DNA of 64,000 nucleotides. Origin: Holophagales bacterium UBA5704 (GTDB lineage Bacteria > Acidobacteriota > Thermoanaerobaculia > Multivoradales > UBA5704). Under the pieces are notes generated by a model. The model was not told where the DNA came from. It was given only the letters and a program-made list of their open reading frames with translations, and ran no database searches. Each line of letters starts with the position of its first letter. The first letter of the stretch is position 1. Positions 40,831-50,501 of the stretch are shown here, one piece after another. A program made the translations under genes and the position numbers. Where the stretch lies: NCBI GenBank assembly GCA_002420005.1, contig DIHE01000005.1, forward strand, positions 72,521-136,520. The letters run 5' to 3'.

Positions 40831-43800
40831 GCAGCACCAGCCTCTCTCTGCACCGCGCGATGGAGGAGCGCGAGGAGCCGCGCATCCGGGACCGGGCAGG
40901 AAAGGCCCCGCGCCTCGAGACGGGCCATGGACGCGCGGACGCTGACCGCCCGCCTCGCTTCGGTGCGGATCTTGAACAGGTAGTCGGGATCGCAGAGCAC
41001 GGGGGCGATGCGGTGCAGCGGCGAGACTTCCGCCGCCGCGGCGTCCTCGATCTGGCGCAGCCAGACGCGGAACGGCAAGCCGACGACCGGCCGTCCGGCG
41101 AGGCGTGCCAGCTCCTCCAGCACGCACCGGTACGACAGGCGGCGCGGATTGACCAGATGCCAGTCCGCGGCGCCCTCCTCCGGTGCGAGGAGCAGCGAAA
41201 CCACCGCGCGGGCCACCCAGTCCACCGGCGTGAGATCGATCTCGACCTCCAGCAGCTCCTCCGGGAAAGTCCCGATCTCCAGCGCACCGGCGAGCAGGCG
41301 GTGAAAGAAATCCTTTCCGTTCGCCGCACCGGTGACGCTGTGCCCGGTCACCCGTCCGAGCCGGTAGAGGTGGGTCGGCAAGCCCCGCCCGCGCGCCTCC
41401 TGGAGGAGCTTTTCGGCCACCCATTTGCTCGCGGCATAGCCGTTGACGATCGAGTGCCGTTGCCCGTCGATCGCAGCGGTCTCGGTGTGCTCGCCATCCG
41501 GCAGGGAGAAGATGCCCACGGTCGAGATCGCATGCACCGGCACGCCGCCGGCCGCGGCCGAGAGACGGAGGATCTCGATCGTCCCCTCGACGTTCGCCAC
41601 CCGCGACACCGTATAGGGCGAGGTGAAATGGACCGAGGCTCCACAATGGACGATGGCGCCGATCTCCGCCGCCCGGCGCGCGAAGCCCTCTTCTCCCAAC
41701 CCCAGAAAGGGCCGGGCGAGATCGCCGGGCACCGGTACGATCCGCTCCCGGTCCCCGGCGCGCCGGAGCCCGTAGGAGGCGAGCGCCGCGTCCAGCCGCC
41801 CGCCCGCCTGCGCCGCACCGCCGGCACGGACGAGACACAGGACCGGGCCGGAGGTCCGGTCGAGCAGCTCGCGCAGCAGAAAGGCGCCGACGAATCCGGT
41901 GGCGCCGGTGAGCAGGACCGGGCGGGGGGGCGCGGTGCCATCGTTCCGGGGGACCCTCGGCACGATCTCCTCCGGCAGCCGCGCCTCCTGCGCCAGATCG
42001 ACGAAGAGGGAGGGTTGCGCCGCGCCGGACGGCTCCTCTTGCAGCCGCGCCGCCAGGGCTTCGATGGTCGGATGGCGCCAGAGCCAGGCCATCGGCACCG
42101 CGAAACCGGCCCGCTCACGGATCTCGGCGAGGAGGCGCACCAGGAGGAGCGAATGGCCGCCGAGCGTGAAAAAGCTGTCGTCGATCCCGACCGGCCGCCG
42201 GTCGAGCACCGCTTCCCAGCAGGCCACCAGCCGCTCCTGGAGCGGCGTCTCGGCGGGCCGGTGCGGCTGCCGGCCGGCTTCGCCCCCGCCGGACGCCGCC
42301 GGCAGGCGGCGGCGATCGACCTTGCCGCTGGGGGTGAGCGGAAAGGCGGCGAGCTGCACGAACAGGGAGGGAATCATGTGTGCCGGCAGGCGCGCGGCGA
42401 GGAAGCGCCCCAGCTCCTGCTCCTCCACCGCCGCCTCCGGTCGCATCACCACATAGGCGAGCAGGCGCTCGCCGCGGTGCTGCGGGTCTTCCACCACCAC
42501 ACCCTCCCGGACCCCCGGATGCCGGGCGAGGACCGCCTCCACCTCCCCGGGCTCGACGCGAAAGCCTCGGATCTTGAGCTGATCGTCGAGCCGCCCGAGC
42601 AGCTCGATCTCGCCGCTCCAGAGCCGCCGTGCGGAGTCTCCCGTGCGATAGAGCCGCTCTCCCGGCTCCGCCGCGAAAGGATCGGGGATGAAGCGCTCCG
42701 CCGTGAGGCGCGGGGCGTGGAGATAGCCTCGCGCCAGGTTCTCCCCGGCGATGAAGAGCTCTCCCGGGACACCCGCCGGCACCGGTTGCAGGGCACCGTC
42801 GAGCAGGTGGATGCGGGTGTTCGCCACCGGCCGCCCGATCGACGGATGCTCGGGCCACGCCGCCACCTCCGCCGGCAGCGTGCAGGAGGTCACCACATGG
42901 GTCTCGGACGGGCCATATTGATTGATCAGGCGGCAGCCGGGCCGGCCGGGCGCCGGCGCGAGCATCTTGCGCAGGGCCGGCGTGACCCGCAGCCGCTCGC
43001 CGGCGGCGATCACCTCGCTCAAGTGGGCGTTCTCCCGCTCCGCTGCAGCGGCCACGTGCTGCAGCAACACCGGCGGCAGGAACAGCCGCTCGATGCGATG
43101 CTCCTCCAAGGCCGCCTGAAACGCCGCGGGATCCCCGCGCAGCCCGCCCCCGACCAGCACCAGCGTGCCGCCGGTCAGCCAGGTCGAGAAGACCTCCTGA
43201 AAAAACACGTCGAAGCCGACATGGGCGGCCTGCAGGGTCCGCCGGGGCCGGCCGAAACCCGGCTGTTGCAGCTGCCAGGCCAGCAGGTTCGCCAGGCAGC
43301 GGTGCGGCATGGCCACCCCCTTCGGCACCCCGGTCGAGCCGGACGTGTAGACGACGTAGGCGAGGTCGTCGAGCCCGGCCCTCCGGGGACTCTCGGCGGC
43401 CGGGAGAGACGGCTCGTCTCCCTCCAACACCACGGCGGCCCGCGCCTCCTCCACCAGCAGCGCCAAGCGCTCCCGCGGCAGCCCGGGATCGAGCGGCAGG
43501 CAGGCCGCGCCGCTCCAGAGGACACCGAGGACGCTCACCAGGAGGGCGGGAGAGGGCTCGAGGCATACGCCGACCACCTGGCCGGGGCCGGCGCCGCGCC
43601 TTCGCAGGAGGCCGGCCAGGCGGGCGGCGCGCTCCGTGAGCTCTCCGTAGGTCATCCGCTCGCCGCCCGCTTCGAGGGCGATGCGGCCCGGCCGGCGCGC
43701 GGCCCGGGTGGCGAGCCAGTCCACGACCGTGCCAGGCTCCAGCTCCAGGCGCGGCCCGGTGAGCCCGTCCTGCGGGTCCTCCGGGAGAGCGAGCGGGATC

Positions 43801-45362
43801 TCCTCCAGCCGTTGCTCCGGGTTTTCGATCACCCGCTCCATCACCGTGAGCAGCTGATCGGCCAGGCGCTCCATCCGCTCGGACCGGAACAGGCTCCGGT
43901 TGTATTTGAGCGTCAGGAGCAGCTCGTCCGGCAACCGGTCGAAGGTGATCGAGAGATCGAACTTGCTCCGTTCGTAACCGCTCTTCATCGGCCGGATGTC
44001 CAGCCCCGCCACCGCGGCCGCACCGGCCGCCACGCCGGGCTCGTTGAGCGTGATCAGGACGTCGAACAGTGGATGCCGGCTCGGATGGCGCTCGACCGCG
44101 AGCTCGTCCACCAGCGTATCGAATGGATATTCCTGGTTCTCATGCGCGGCGACGACGGTACGCCGGACGGCGTGCAAGAGGCCCAGGAACGTCTGGCGGG
44201 GATCCACGTCCTGGACGAGCAACAGCGTGTTGACGTAGAACCCGGACTGCTCCGCGAGCTCGGCGCGCAGCCGGCCGGACACCGGAGCCCCCAGCACGAT
44301 CCGTGTCTGGCCGGCGTGGCGGTGGAGCACCAGGTCGACCACCGCCAGCAGACCCATGAACAACGTCGCCCGCTCGCGCGCCGCCAGCTCCCGGAGGCCG
44401 GCGTGGAGCGCCGGCGGGACGGGACGGCGCACGCGGGCGCCGTCGTGGGTCTGCACCGCCGGCCGCGGGATGTCCGACGGCAGGTCGAGCACCGGAACCC
44501 CCGCCGCCAGCTTGCGCCGCCAGACCTCGCGCTGCCGGTCGAGATCCCCCCCGGCGAGCCGGGCGTTCTGCCAGGCGGCGAAGTCGCGGTACTGGATCGC
44601 GAGCGGCGGCAAGGCGGGCTCGGCGCCGGCCTGGAGCGCGGCGTGGATCGCCCAGAGGTCGCGGAAGAGGACGTGCAGCGACCAACCGTCCGCGACGATG
44701 TGATGGATGGTGAACAACAGCTCGTGCTCCTCCTCGGCGCGCCGCAGCAGGAGCACCCGGAACAACGGCAGGGTCGTCAGGTCGAACGGCCGGGCGGCCT
44801 CGTCGTACGCCAGCTCCCCGGCGACCGCCGCGGCGCCCTGGACATGGCGCAGGTCGATCTCCCGGAAGTCCAGCCGCACCGCGGGCTCGACGTGCTGCCG
44901 CGGTGTCGAGCCGGCGAGAGAGAACCAGGTGCGCAACGATTCATGCCGCGCCGCCAACGCCGAAAAGGAGCGCCGCAGGAGGTCGGCGTCGAGGCGCCCG
45001 CGCACCACGAACGCGCGGGCGACGTTGTAGAGATCCTTGCGCTCGAGCAGCTCCTGGACGATCCACAGCCGCCGCTGACCGCTCGACAACGCATACGACG
45101 CCGCGTCCGGGATGCGGGCGAGCCGCGGCGGGCCTGTCTGCAGCCGCTCGTCGACGAGGCGCCGGAGGTCGCCGAAGGTCGGATGTTCGAAGACGTCGAG
45201 GAGCGTCAGCTCCACGCCGAACGTCTGCTGAACCTGGGCCAGCAACCGGGTGGCCAGCAGGCTGGAGCCGCCGAGCGCGAAAAAGCTCGCCTCCGGCGTG
45301 GGCTCCGCGCCGGACAGAACCTCCCGCCAGATCGCGCCGAGCGCTTGCGCACCCGCGCTCAC
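40821..45362 (-). CDS. non-ribosomal peptide synthetase, T-C-A-T-R
   Basis: 1513 residues: carrier domain 1 (LGGSSLLATRL, Ser34), condensation domain (HHIVADGW), adenylation domain (VVYTSGSTGVPKGVAM; A10 TPSGKVDRR), carrier 2 (LGGHSLLLVRLL) and a thioester reductase (LLTGATGFVGAFLLRELL; YAASKWVAEKLL) that releases an aldehyde or alcohol. Hand alignment to GrsA gives pocket residues D235, V236, Q239, F278, I299, A301, Q322, V330, V331, K517. This is one residue from known proline codes (DVQFIAHVVK). Carrier 1 must be charged in trans, presumably by the adjacent free adenylation enzyme (4-bp overlap). The likely product is an Xaa-prolinal that can cyclise. Substrates are predictions. Confidence 0.9.
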   Translation of the reverse strand: MSAGAQALGAIWREVLSGAEPTPEASFFALGGSSLLATRLLAQVQQTFGVELTLLDVFEHPTFGDLRRLVDERLQTGPPRLARIPDAASYALSSGQRRLWIVQELLERKDLYNVARAFVVRGRLDADLLRRSFSALAARHESLRTWFSLAGSTPRQHVEPAVRLDFREIDLRHVQGAAAVAGELAYDEAARPFDLTTLPLFRVLLLRRAEEEHELLFTIHHIVADGWSLHVLFRDLWAIHAALQAGAEPALPPLAIQYRDFAAWQNARLAGGDLDRQREVWRRKLAAGVPVLDLPSDIPRPAVQTHDGARVRRPVPPALHAGLRELAARERATLFMGLLAVVDLVLHRHAGQTRIVLGAPVSGRLRAELAEQSGFYVNTLLLVQDVDPRQTFLGLLHAVRRTVVAAHENQEYPFDTLVDELAVERHPSRHPLFDVLITLNEPGVAAGAAAVAGLDIRPMKSGYERSKFDLSITFDRLPDELLLTLKYNRSLFRSERMERLADQLLTVMERVIENPEQRLEEIPLALPEDPQDGLTGPRLELEPGTVVDWLATRAARRPGRIALEAGGERMTYGELTERAARLAGLLRRRGAGPGQVVGVCLEPSPALLVSVLGVLWSGAACLPLDPGLPRERLALLVEEARAAVVLEGDEPSLPAAESPRRAGLDDLAYVVYTSGSTGVPKGVAMPHRCLANLLAWQLQQPGFGRPRRTLQAAHVGFDVFFQEVFSTWLTGGTLVLVGGGLRGDPAAFQAALEEHRIERLFLPPVLLQHVAAAAERENAHLSEVIAAGERLRVTPALRKMLAPAPGRPGCRLINQYGPSETHVVTSCTLPAEVAAWPEHPSIGRPVANTRIHLLDGALQPVPAGVPGELFIAGENLARGYLHAPRLTAERFIPDPFAAEPGERLYRTGDSARRLWSGEIELLGRLDDQLKIRGFRVEPGEVEAVLARHPGVREGVVVEDPQHRGERLLAYVVMRPEAAVEEQELGRFLAARLPAHMIPSLFVQLAAFPLTPSGKVDRRRLPAASGGGEAGRQPHRPAETPLQERLVACWEAVLDRRPVGIDDSFFTLGGHSLLLVRLLAEIRERAGFAVPMAWLWRHPTIEALAARLQEEPSGAAQPSLFVDLAQEARLPEEIVPRVPRNDGTAPPRPVLLTGATGFVGAFLLRELLDRTSGPVLCLVRAGGAAQAGGRLDAALASYGLRRAGDRERIVPVPGDLARPFLGLGEEGFARRAAEIGAIVHCGASVHFTSPYTVSRVANVEGTIEILRLSAAAGGVPVHAISTVGIFSLPDGEHTETAAIDGQRHSIVNGYAASKWVAEKLLQEARGRGLPTHLYRLGRVTGHSVTGAANGKDFFHRLLAGALEIGTFPEELLEVEIDLTPVDWVARAVVSLLLAPEEGAADWHLVNPRRLSYRCVLEELARLAGRPVVGLPFRVWLRQIEDAAAAEVSPLHRIAPVLCDPDYLFKIRTEARRAVSVRASMARLEARGLSCPVPDARLLALLHRAVQREAGAAWS

Positions 45363-46822
45363 AACCGCTCCAGGAGCGCGCCGCGGTCCACCTTGCCGGT
45401 CGCGGTCACGGGCAGCTCGGGCAGGACCACGAACCGGCCCGGCACCATGTGCGGCGGGAGCTTGCTCTTGAGAAAGCTCCGCAGCTCGCCGTCCGTGAGA
45501 TCGCCGTGCTGCGAGACGACGAAGGCGACCAGCGTCTGGCCGTCCGCCGCCGCCGCGGCGAGGATCACCGACGCCTGCACCTTCGGGTGGCGGTCGAGGT
45601 AGCTCGCGATCTCACCCGGCTCGATGCGAAACCCTTTGATCTTGATCTGATCGTCGATCCGGCCGTAACAGGCGAACAGCCCGTCCGGCCGGATGCCACC
45701 GAGATCGCCGGTGCGATAGAGCCGCTCTCCATCGCCGTACGGATCGGGCACGAATTTCTCGGCCGTCAGGTCCGGACGGCCGAGGTAGCCACGGGCGAGG
45801 CCGGTGCCGCCGAGCAGGATCTCACCCCTGGCGGCCGGCTGCAGATCGCCGTCCACCACGCAGGCACGCAGGCCGGTGATCGGCCGGCCGATCGGCACCT
45901 CGTCCTCTGCCGCGCCGAGCTTCTGATGCAGCGCATGGATGGTGGTCTCGGTTGTGCCATAGATGTTGCGGATCTCCATCTCGCCCGCCGCGCGCAGCGT
46001 CCGATGGAGCGCCGGAGGCAGCGCCTCCCCCACGAGGTTGAGCACCGCCGCTCCGCGGAGGATTTCCGGCCGCTGCGCAAAGGTCTGCACCAGCGACGGC
46101 ACCGTGTTGATCAATACGCCGGAATGCCGCTTCAGATACAGCGGAAGGGTGAGATTGCTCAGGATGCGCACCGACTTGCCGGCGATCAAGGGGAAGAGGA
46201 GCTCGAACACCGACAGGTCGAAACACTCCGAGCTGCCGGCGAAGACCACCTCGTACGGAGACTCCGCGAGCTCCTCGACCGACCAGAGGAGGACGTTGGT
46301 CAACCCGCCGTGCTGGATCATCACCCCCTTCGGAGGCCCGGTGGTGCCCGACGTATACATCACGTAGGCGAGATGGCGCGGGTCGTGGACGAGGGCCGGC
46401 GGCTCCGGGTCCACCGACGCAAGCTCCGCTGCCAGATCCGGGAGGAACACCGGCCGCCGCCCCCCCCCGGCACAGAGCGGCGCGAACGCCGGCTCGGTGA
46501 GCACGGCCAGGGCCCGGCTGTCTTCGAGGATGTAGGCCAGGCGTTCCGCCGGATACCCGGGATCAAGCGGCACATAACCCGCGCCGGTCTTGAAGATCGC
46601 CAGGATGGCGAGCAGCAGCCATTCCGACCGCTGCAGGCAGATCCCGAGGAGCTTTTCGGGGCCGCACGCCCCGGGCAGCTCGCGCAGAAGAAGCCGGGCG
46701 AGCTGGTTGCTCCGTTCTTCCAGCTCGCCATAGGTGATCCGCCGCTCGCCGCAGAGAACCGCGACCCGCCCGGGGTGCCGGGTGGCGCTCTCCCGGATCA
46801 GCGCGACGACGCTCCTATCCAT
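45359..46822 (-). CDS. stand-alone NRPS adenylation enzyme
   Basis: The 487-residue amino-acyl-AMP ligase has AYVMYTSGTTGPPKGVM (A3), NIYGTTETT (A5), GERLYRTGDLG (A7), KIKGFRIEPGEI (A8) and TATGKVDRG (A10), but no fused carrier domain. A hand-read pocket gives D235, L236, F239, N278, N299, V301, I322, I330, H331. The opening DLFNN is shared with some alanine-type codes but the rest is unlike them, so I make no substrate call. The retained Asp235 argues for an alpha-amino acid rather than anthranilate. It overlaps the NRPS by 4 bp and the PAS gene by 8 bp. It should charge the first NRPS carrier domain or the free carrier at 48252. Confidence 0.9.
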   Translation of the reverse strand: MDRSVVALIRESATRHPGRVAVLCGERRITYGELEERSNQLARLLLRELPGACGPEKLLGICLQRSEWLLLAILAIFKTGAGYVPLDPGYPAERLAYILEDSRALAVLTEPAFAPLCAGGGRRPVFLPDLAAELASVDPEPPALVHDPRHLAYVMYTSGTTGPPKGVMIQHGGLTNVLLWSVEELAESPYEVVFAGSSECFDLSVFELLFPLIAGKSVRILSNLTLPLYLKRHSGVLINTVPSLVQTFAQRPEILRGAAVLNLVGEALPPALHRTLRAAGEMEIRNIYGTTETTIHALHQKLGAAEDEVPIGRPITGLRACVVDGDLQPAARGEILLGGTGLARGYLGRPDLTAEKFVPDPYGDGERLYRTGDLGGIRPDGLFACYGRIDDQIKIKGFRIEPGEIASYLDRHPKVQASVILAAAAADGQTLVAFVVSQHGDLTDGELRSFLKSKLPPHMVPGRFVVLPELPVTATGKVDRGALLERL

Positions 46823-48239
46823 GCAGCTCCCCGCGCAGACGCGCGATCTCCAGCTCCGGCGCCAGGCGACGCGCCAGCTCCTCGGCGAGCGCGAGGTCGG
46901 CCGGCCCGAACGTCGTCCGCTCGGCGTCCGCCGCGCGGGCCAGGCTGAGCGCTCCCGCCACCGTTCCGCGCACCAGGATGGGGGCGACGAGCAGAGCGTT
47001 CACACCTTCGGCGAGCAGCGACCGCTCCAGCTCTTCGCCTCTCCTGGCGCCGGCATCCAGACAGGCGTGCGTGATGCCGCCCGCCAGGGCGCGTTGGAGC
47101 AGGGCGTCCGCGGCACCACCCACACCGGCACCGCGCCCCGCGGACCACGTGGCGCCGCCGCCGTTCGCAGCCGGCACGTGCACCGCCGCCCGGTCGGCGA
47201 GATAGCCGGCGGTCAGGCGCAGAACCTCCCGGAGGCGCGTGCCGAGATCGGACGTCCCGGCCAGCAGGCGGCTGCACTCGGCGAGAAAACCCAGCGTCTC
47301 CTCGGGCCGCTTGCGGCCGGCGACGTAGCGCAGAGCCAGGCTCATCGCCGCCTCGCGGGAAAGATCGGCGGAGGGCTCGGCGTGCAGGCCGTAGTCTTCA
47401 TTGCGGGGCCAGACGAAGGCCCGGTGGATGCTGCTCTCGACCTCGGCATCCGCGGGCAGGGGGAAGGTGAAACAGCGGGTGTTGACGAAGTCTCCGCCGT
47501 TCATCCGCGAGCTCGAATAGATGAACACCGGCTGGATGCGGCCGTCGCGCGTGCGCAGCTTCGCCCGGTGGTCGACCAGCGGCGCACCGCTCACCAGATT
47601 CTCGAGCATCTCGTCGATCACCGCCTGATCGGCATGGAACTCGGCGATGTGATGGCCGATATAGTCCTCCGGGCTCTCCGCATAGCCCATCGCCTCCAGC
47701 TCGCGGGCGCTGGTATAGCGGACCCGCCCGTCGGCGGTGACGATGTGCAGGCTCACCGGTGCATGCTGGAAGAAATCCTTGAGGTCCCGGTACAGGGCCT
47801 CTTTCTCCTCGCGGCTCTTGCCGGCCAGCGCGAGGGTGTCCCCCTGGAAGACCGGCACGTCCTTGGGGCGGCGCGACTCGTCGCGCGGGATCAGCACCGC
47901 ACGGTCCCCCACCAGACGGTCACCGTCCCGCCGGCCGCTGGTGAACAGGCGAACCGGCACCAGCCCGCCGTCGCGCCGCACCAGGGTCAACGGAAAGTCC
48001 TGCAGCTCGCCCTCCGCGGCCAGACGGTCGAGCATCTCGTCCACCCGGCGCGGCTCCACCACGAACTCCCGCAGGTCATGGCCCAGGTACTCCGCCGGCG
48101 CGTCCTGGTAGCCCAGGGTCTCGAGCTCCGTCCGGTTGGCGCGCGCCACCACCGCATCCGCGCCCAGCATGTGCAACGCCACCGGCGCATTGCCGAAATA
48201 ATCGCTCAGCGTCTCCAGCTCTTGCTCGTCGAAGGTCAT
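46815..48239 (-). CDS. PAS-PAS-GAF sensory protein
   Basis: 474 residues. Two PAS domains (APVALHMLGADAVVARANR, ~18-120; APVSLHIVTADGRVRYTSA, ~158-260) precede a linker and a GAF domain (GFLAECSRLLAGTSDLGTRL onward to EGVNALLVAPILVRGTVAG, ~330-460). There is no kinase, cyclase, DNA-binding or other output domain. It lies inside the biosynthetic operon with an 8-bp overlap with the adenylation gene. It may sense redox state, ligand or light and act through contacts with cluster enzymes. No cofactor-binding residue can be assigned. Confidence 0.78.
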   Translation of the reverse strand: MTFDEQELETLSDYFGNAPVALHMLGADAVVARANRTELETLGYQDAPAEYLGHDLREFVVEPRRVDEMLDRLAAEGELQDFPLTLVRRDGGLVPVRLFTSGRRDGDRLVGDRAVLIPRDESRRPKDVPVFQGDTLALAGKSREEKEALYRDLKDFFQHAPVSLHIVTADGRVRYTSARELEAMGYAESPEDYIGHHIAEFHADQAVIDEMLENLVSGAPLVDHRAKLRTRDGRIQPVFIYSSSRMNGGDFVNTRCFTFPLPADAEVESSIHRAFVWPRNEDYGLHAEPSADLSREAAMSLALRYVAGRKRPEETLGFLAECSRLLAGTSDLGTRLREVLRLTAGYLADRAAVHVPAANGGGATWSAGRGAGVGGAADALLQRALAGGITHACLDAGARRGEELERSLLAEGVNALLVAPILVRGTVAGALSLARAADAERTTFGPADLALAEELARRLAPELEIARLRGELHG

Positions 48240-48251
48240 GGTCCTCTCCTC

Positions 48252-48524
48252 TCACGGACGCAGAAAGTTCTCATAAATGGCCCGCAGGCTCTGAAAGCAT
48301 TCGGGGCGGATCATCTGCTCGCGGATCTCCCGCCCACGCACCTCCTCGATGTACAGCAGAAAATTGACCATCTGCAGCGAATCGAGGATCCGCTCGGCGA
48401 TCAGGTCGGTGTCCCAGCCCACCGTGCCGGCCTCCTTGTTGACGGTGAGCAGCCAGGCTTTGACCCTGGCCATCTCCCGCGATTGTTCGATCTCCGTCTC
48501 AGACGGCGCGCTCTTCGGATGCAT
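48252..48524 (-). CDS. free acyl/peptidyl carrier protein
   Basis: 90 residues. The second helix begins AERILDSLQMVNFLLYIEE with the DSL phosphopantetheine Ser49, and the end (REIREQMIRPECFQSLRAIY) fits helices III and IV. ATG 48524 starts inside the diiron oxygenase gene (26-nt overlap), implying tight coupling. It probably holds the substrate of the diiron oxygenase and/or KAS III-like enzyme, or an amino acid loaded by the free adenylation enzyme. Confidence 0.8.
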   Translation of the reverse strand: MHPKSAPSETEIEQSREMARVKAWLLTVNKEAGTVGWDTDLIAERILDSLQMVNFLLYIEEVRGREIREQMIRPECFQSLRAIYENFLRP

Positions 48525-49398
48525 ACACCGGCTCCTTGAAGATTCCCGTGTCCAGGAGAAATCCCTGAATGCGCTCGACGGCCCTGGCGTGGAACCGCGC
48601 TCGGGCGGGATGCGCCAGCAGGTCGCGGCGCAGCTGATAGGGCTCCGCCAGACCGGCATCGGCATAGACCGCCGGGTTGTAAAAAGCTTCGATCACCACC
48701 TGCATGTATCCGCGCAGGCTCGCCTCCAGCGCCCGCAGGCTCTCCTCCGGCACAGAGCTGCGCAGATCCTCGTGCATGTGTTTCAGGATCAGGCGTCCCA
48801 TCGCCATGTGCCGGGACTCGTCTTCGTGATGCACGTGGTTGATCTGCTGGATGATCGCCGGCAGCCGCCCGTCCCGCTCCATCGAGCGGTTGTAGAAGTC
48901 ACCGATCTCCTCGAAGATCAGGATCTGGCCGAAGGCGAGGAAGTTGCGCAGGCCGGGGTCCTCGAAGCGGTCGAATTTGAGCCGCTTGGTCGGATAGATC
49001 TTGCCCCCGTAGCGCCGGCAGAACTGGGCGAAGAACCACATGTGCTCGTTTTCCTCGCCGATGAAGTGGTGGAAATATTCCGAGGTGTCCTCGAATCCCG
49101 GAGTGTGGATGCATTGCAGGACGTGCAGCAGGAGCTCGCGGATGCCGTGCGCGCTCAGGCTCAGAAAATTGACGATCTCCCACTGCGCGAGCACGTGGAG
49201 GCGCTCTTCGGGGAGCTCCTCCATCCAGGGGGTCCCGTGGACGGATAGCAGCTCCGGGCTCATCCAGTACCGTCCGCGCGGCAGCTCCTCCGGCCAGACG
49301 AACGTCTTGTACGGGTTGTAATAGGCGTCGACCGAAAGATCGATCAGCCGCTGGAACAGGTCCTTGAGCGGGCGTTGCCCGCCGGCGGTTGCGCTCAC
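48499..49398 (-). CDS. AurF-like diiron oxygenase
   Basis: 299 residues, all-helical, with the metal-ligand pattern of AurF/CmlI-like and related ferritin-fold oxygenases: LAQWEIVNF, GEENEHMWFF (E-x-x-H), FEEIGDFYNRSM and HHEDESRHMAMGR (E-x-x-H). Family members oxidise aryl-amines to nitro groups or hydroxylate carrier-bound amino acids. GTG 49398 overlaps the stop of the upstream nucleotidyltransferase gene (GTGA). Its coupling to a carrier protein argues for a carrier-tethered substrate. Precise reaction unknown. Confidence 0.8.
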   Translation of the reverse strand: MSATAGGQRPLKDLFQRLIDLSVDAYYNPYKTFVWPEELPRGRYWMSPELLSVHGTPWMEELPEERLHVLAQWEIVNFLSLSAHGIRELLLHVLQCIHTPGFEDTSEYFHHFIGEENEHMWFFAQFCRRYGGKIYPTKRLKFDRFEDPGLRNFLAFGQILIFEEIGDFYNRSMERDGRLPAIIQQINHVHHEDESRHMAMGRLILKHMHEDLRSSVPEESLRALEASLRGYMQVVIEAFYNPAVYADAGLAEPYQLRRDLLAHPARARFHARAVERIQGFLLDTGIFKEPVYASEERAV

Positions 49399-50501
49399 CT
49401 CGGCATCTCCTCTCCGGCGGCGAACAGGAGCCGCCGGTCTTTGCTGTACAGCCGGCGGCGGAAGCCGCCCGGCGCGATCCGGACCTCGCGGCCGGCGAAG
49501 AACACCTGGTGCAGCTCGTCCTCCGAGCCCTCCCAGGCCAGCCCCAGCCGCGGCAGGATCTCCGTGCCGAACAGGCGGTCGGTGTGCTCCAGGCTCCAGG
49601 TGAACGTTTTTCGGAGCTGCGGATCGGCGAGCCGGCCGCGCAGGACCACCGGGTCCACCCCGTGCCGCCACAGGCGGACCAGGTCCGCAAAGGCGGCCAG
49701 GCTGACGTCGCAGCCGGCCTCCAGATAGACGGCGAAGCTCGCGTATTTGTACAGGACCAGCGCCGCGAGCAGCAGCTCGTCCGCGGGCCGCAAGGCCGGC
49801 AGCTCCTCTCGCCCGGCGGCCACCGGCACCGCCACCGCGTCCGCCAACAGCGGCTCCAGAGGCACCTCGAAGCCCGCCCGCGTCCAGGCGAGGTGGGTGG
49901 CGAAGCCGACATCCACGTGATCGACCAGCGGATCGTCCAGGAGCTTGATGCGGTGCGGCAGGTGATGGGGCTGCAGCCGGAACTCGATCGATTCCCGGCG
50001 GGAGAAGTGGACGACGCGGCGGGTGGCGGCATCGTAGCGCCCCGCGACGTAGCCGGCGTCGTCCAGCACCCGCTCCACCTGCGGCCCCTCCGCGGGTGGA
50101 ATCAGAAAGTCCACGTCGGCCATCATCCGCTCCCCGGAGTCGCGATAGAGCGACGAGGCGAGAACGGCTCCCTTGACCGCGGCGAAGCGGACCCCCGCCG
50201 CCTCCAGGCGCCGGGCGAGCCGGCACGCCTCCTCCTGGAGCACCCGCACGCGATGCCGGTTCGCCCGCAGGACGAGGGCCAGATGCTCGCCGATCCGCAG
50301 CGGCGGCGCGACCGCGAGCCGCTCGACCTGGACGGCCAGCGCGGCGATCAGTCTGTGGCGGATCGCCTGTTCGAGCAGCTCACCCCAGCTCAGCTCCCGC
50401 GCCCTCAGCAGAGCCCGCAGGCGCTCCTCTGCGCCGGCCGCCGGGAGGCCGGCAGCCAGGAGCTCCAGGGCCTCCCATTCCAGGCCGCCGGCGCCGGTCA
50501 C
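49395..50501 (-). CDS. nucleotidyltransferase family protein (NTP_transf_5-like)
   Basis: 368 residues; helical N-terminus, then FAAVKGAVLASSLYRDSGER and MMADVDFLIPP, the two acidic nucleotidyltransferase segments (residues ~112-146) of PF14907-type proteins, and a C-terminal helical region. Members recur in lasso-peptide and other natural-product clusters, where they are suspected to modify product or carrier. The GTG start overlaps the stop of the KAS III-like gene. It might transfer a nucleotide to the cluster product as protection or activation; the reaction is unknown. Confidence 0.75.
   Translation of the reverse strand: MTGAGGLEWEALELLAAGLPAAGAEERLRALLRARELSWGELLEQAIRHRLIAALAVQVERLAVAPPLRIGEHLALVLRANRHRVRVLQEEACRLARRLEAAGVRFAAVKGAVLASSLYRDSGERMMADVDFLIPPAEGPQVERVLDDAGYVAGRYDAATRRVVHFSRRESIEFRLQPHHLPHRIKLLDDPLVDHVDVGFATHLAWTRAGFEVPLEPLLADAVAVPVAAGREELPALRPADELLLAALVLYKYASFAVYLEAGCDVSLAAFADLVRLWRHGVDPVVLRGRLADPQLRKTFTWSLEHTDRLFGTEILPRLGLAWEGSEDELHQVFFAGREVRIAPGGFRRRLYSKDRRLLFAAGEEMPR

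Noticed and set aside
40860..45602. A 1580-codon plus-strand frame opposite the NRPS gene
   Set aside because: Low-complexity Arg/Gln/Glu/Gly-rich translation with no motif; the opposite strand carries an intact T-C-A-T-R NRPS.
45359..46822. Anthranilate-activating enzyme, completing a true pyrrolobenzodiazepine pathway
   Set aside because: The pocket keeps Asp235, which contacts the alpha-amino group; anthranilate-type enzymes usually lack it.
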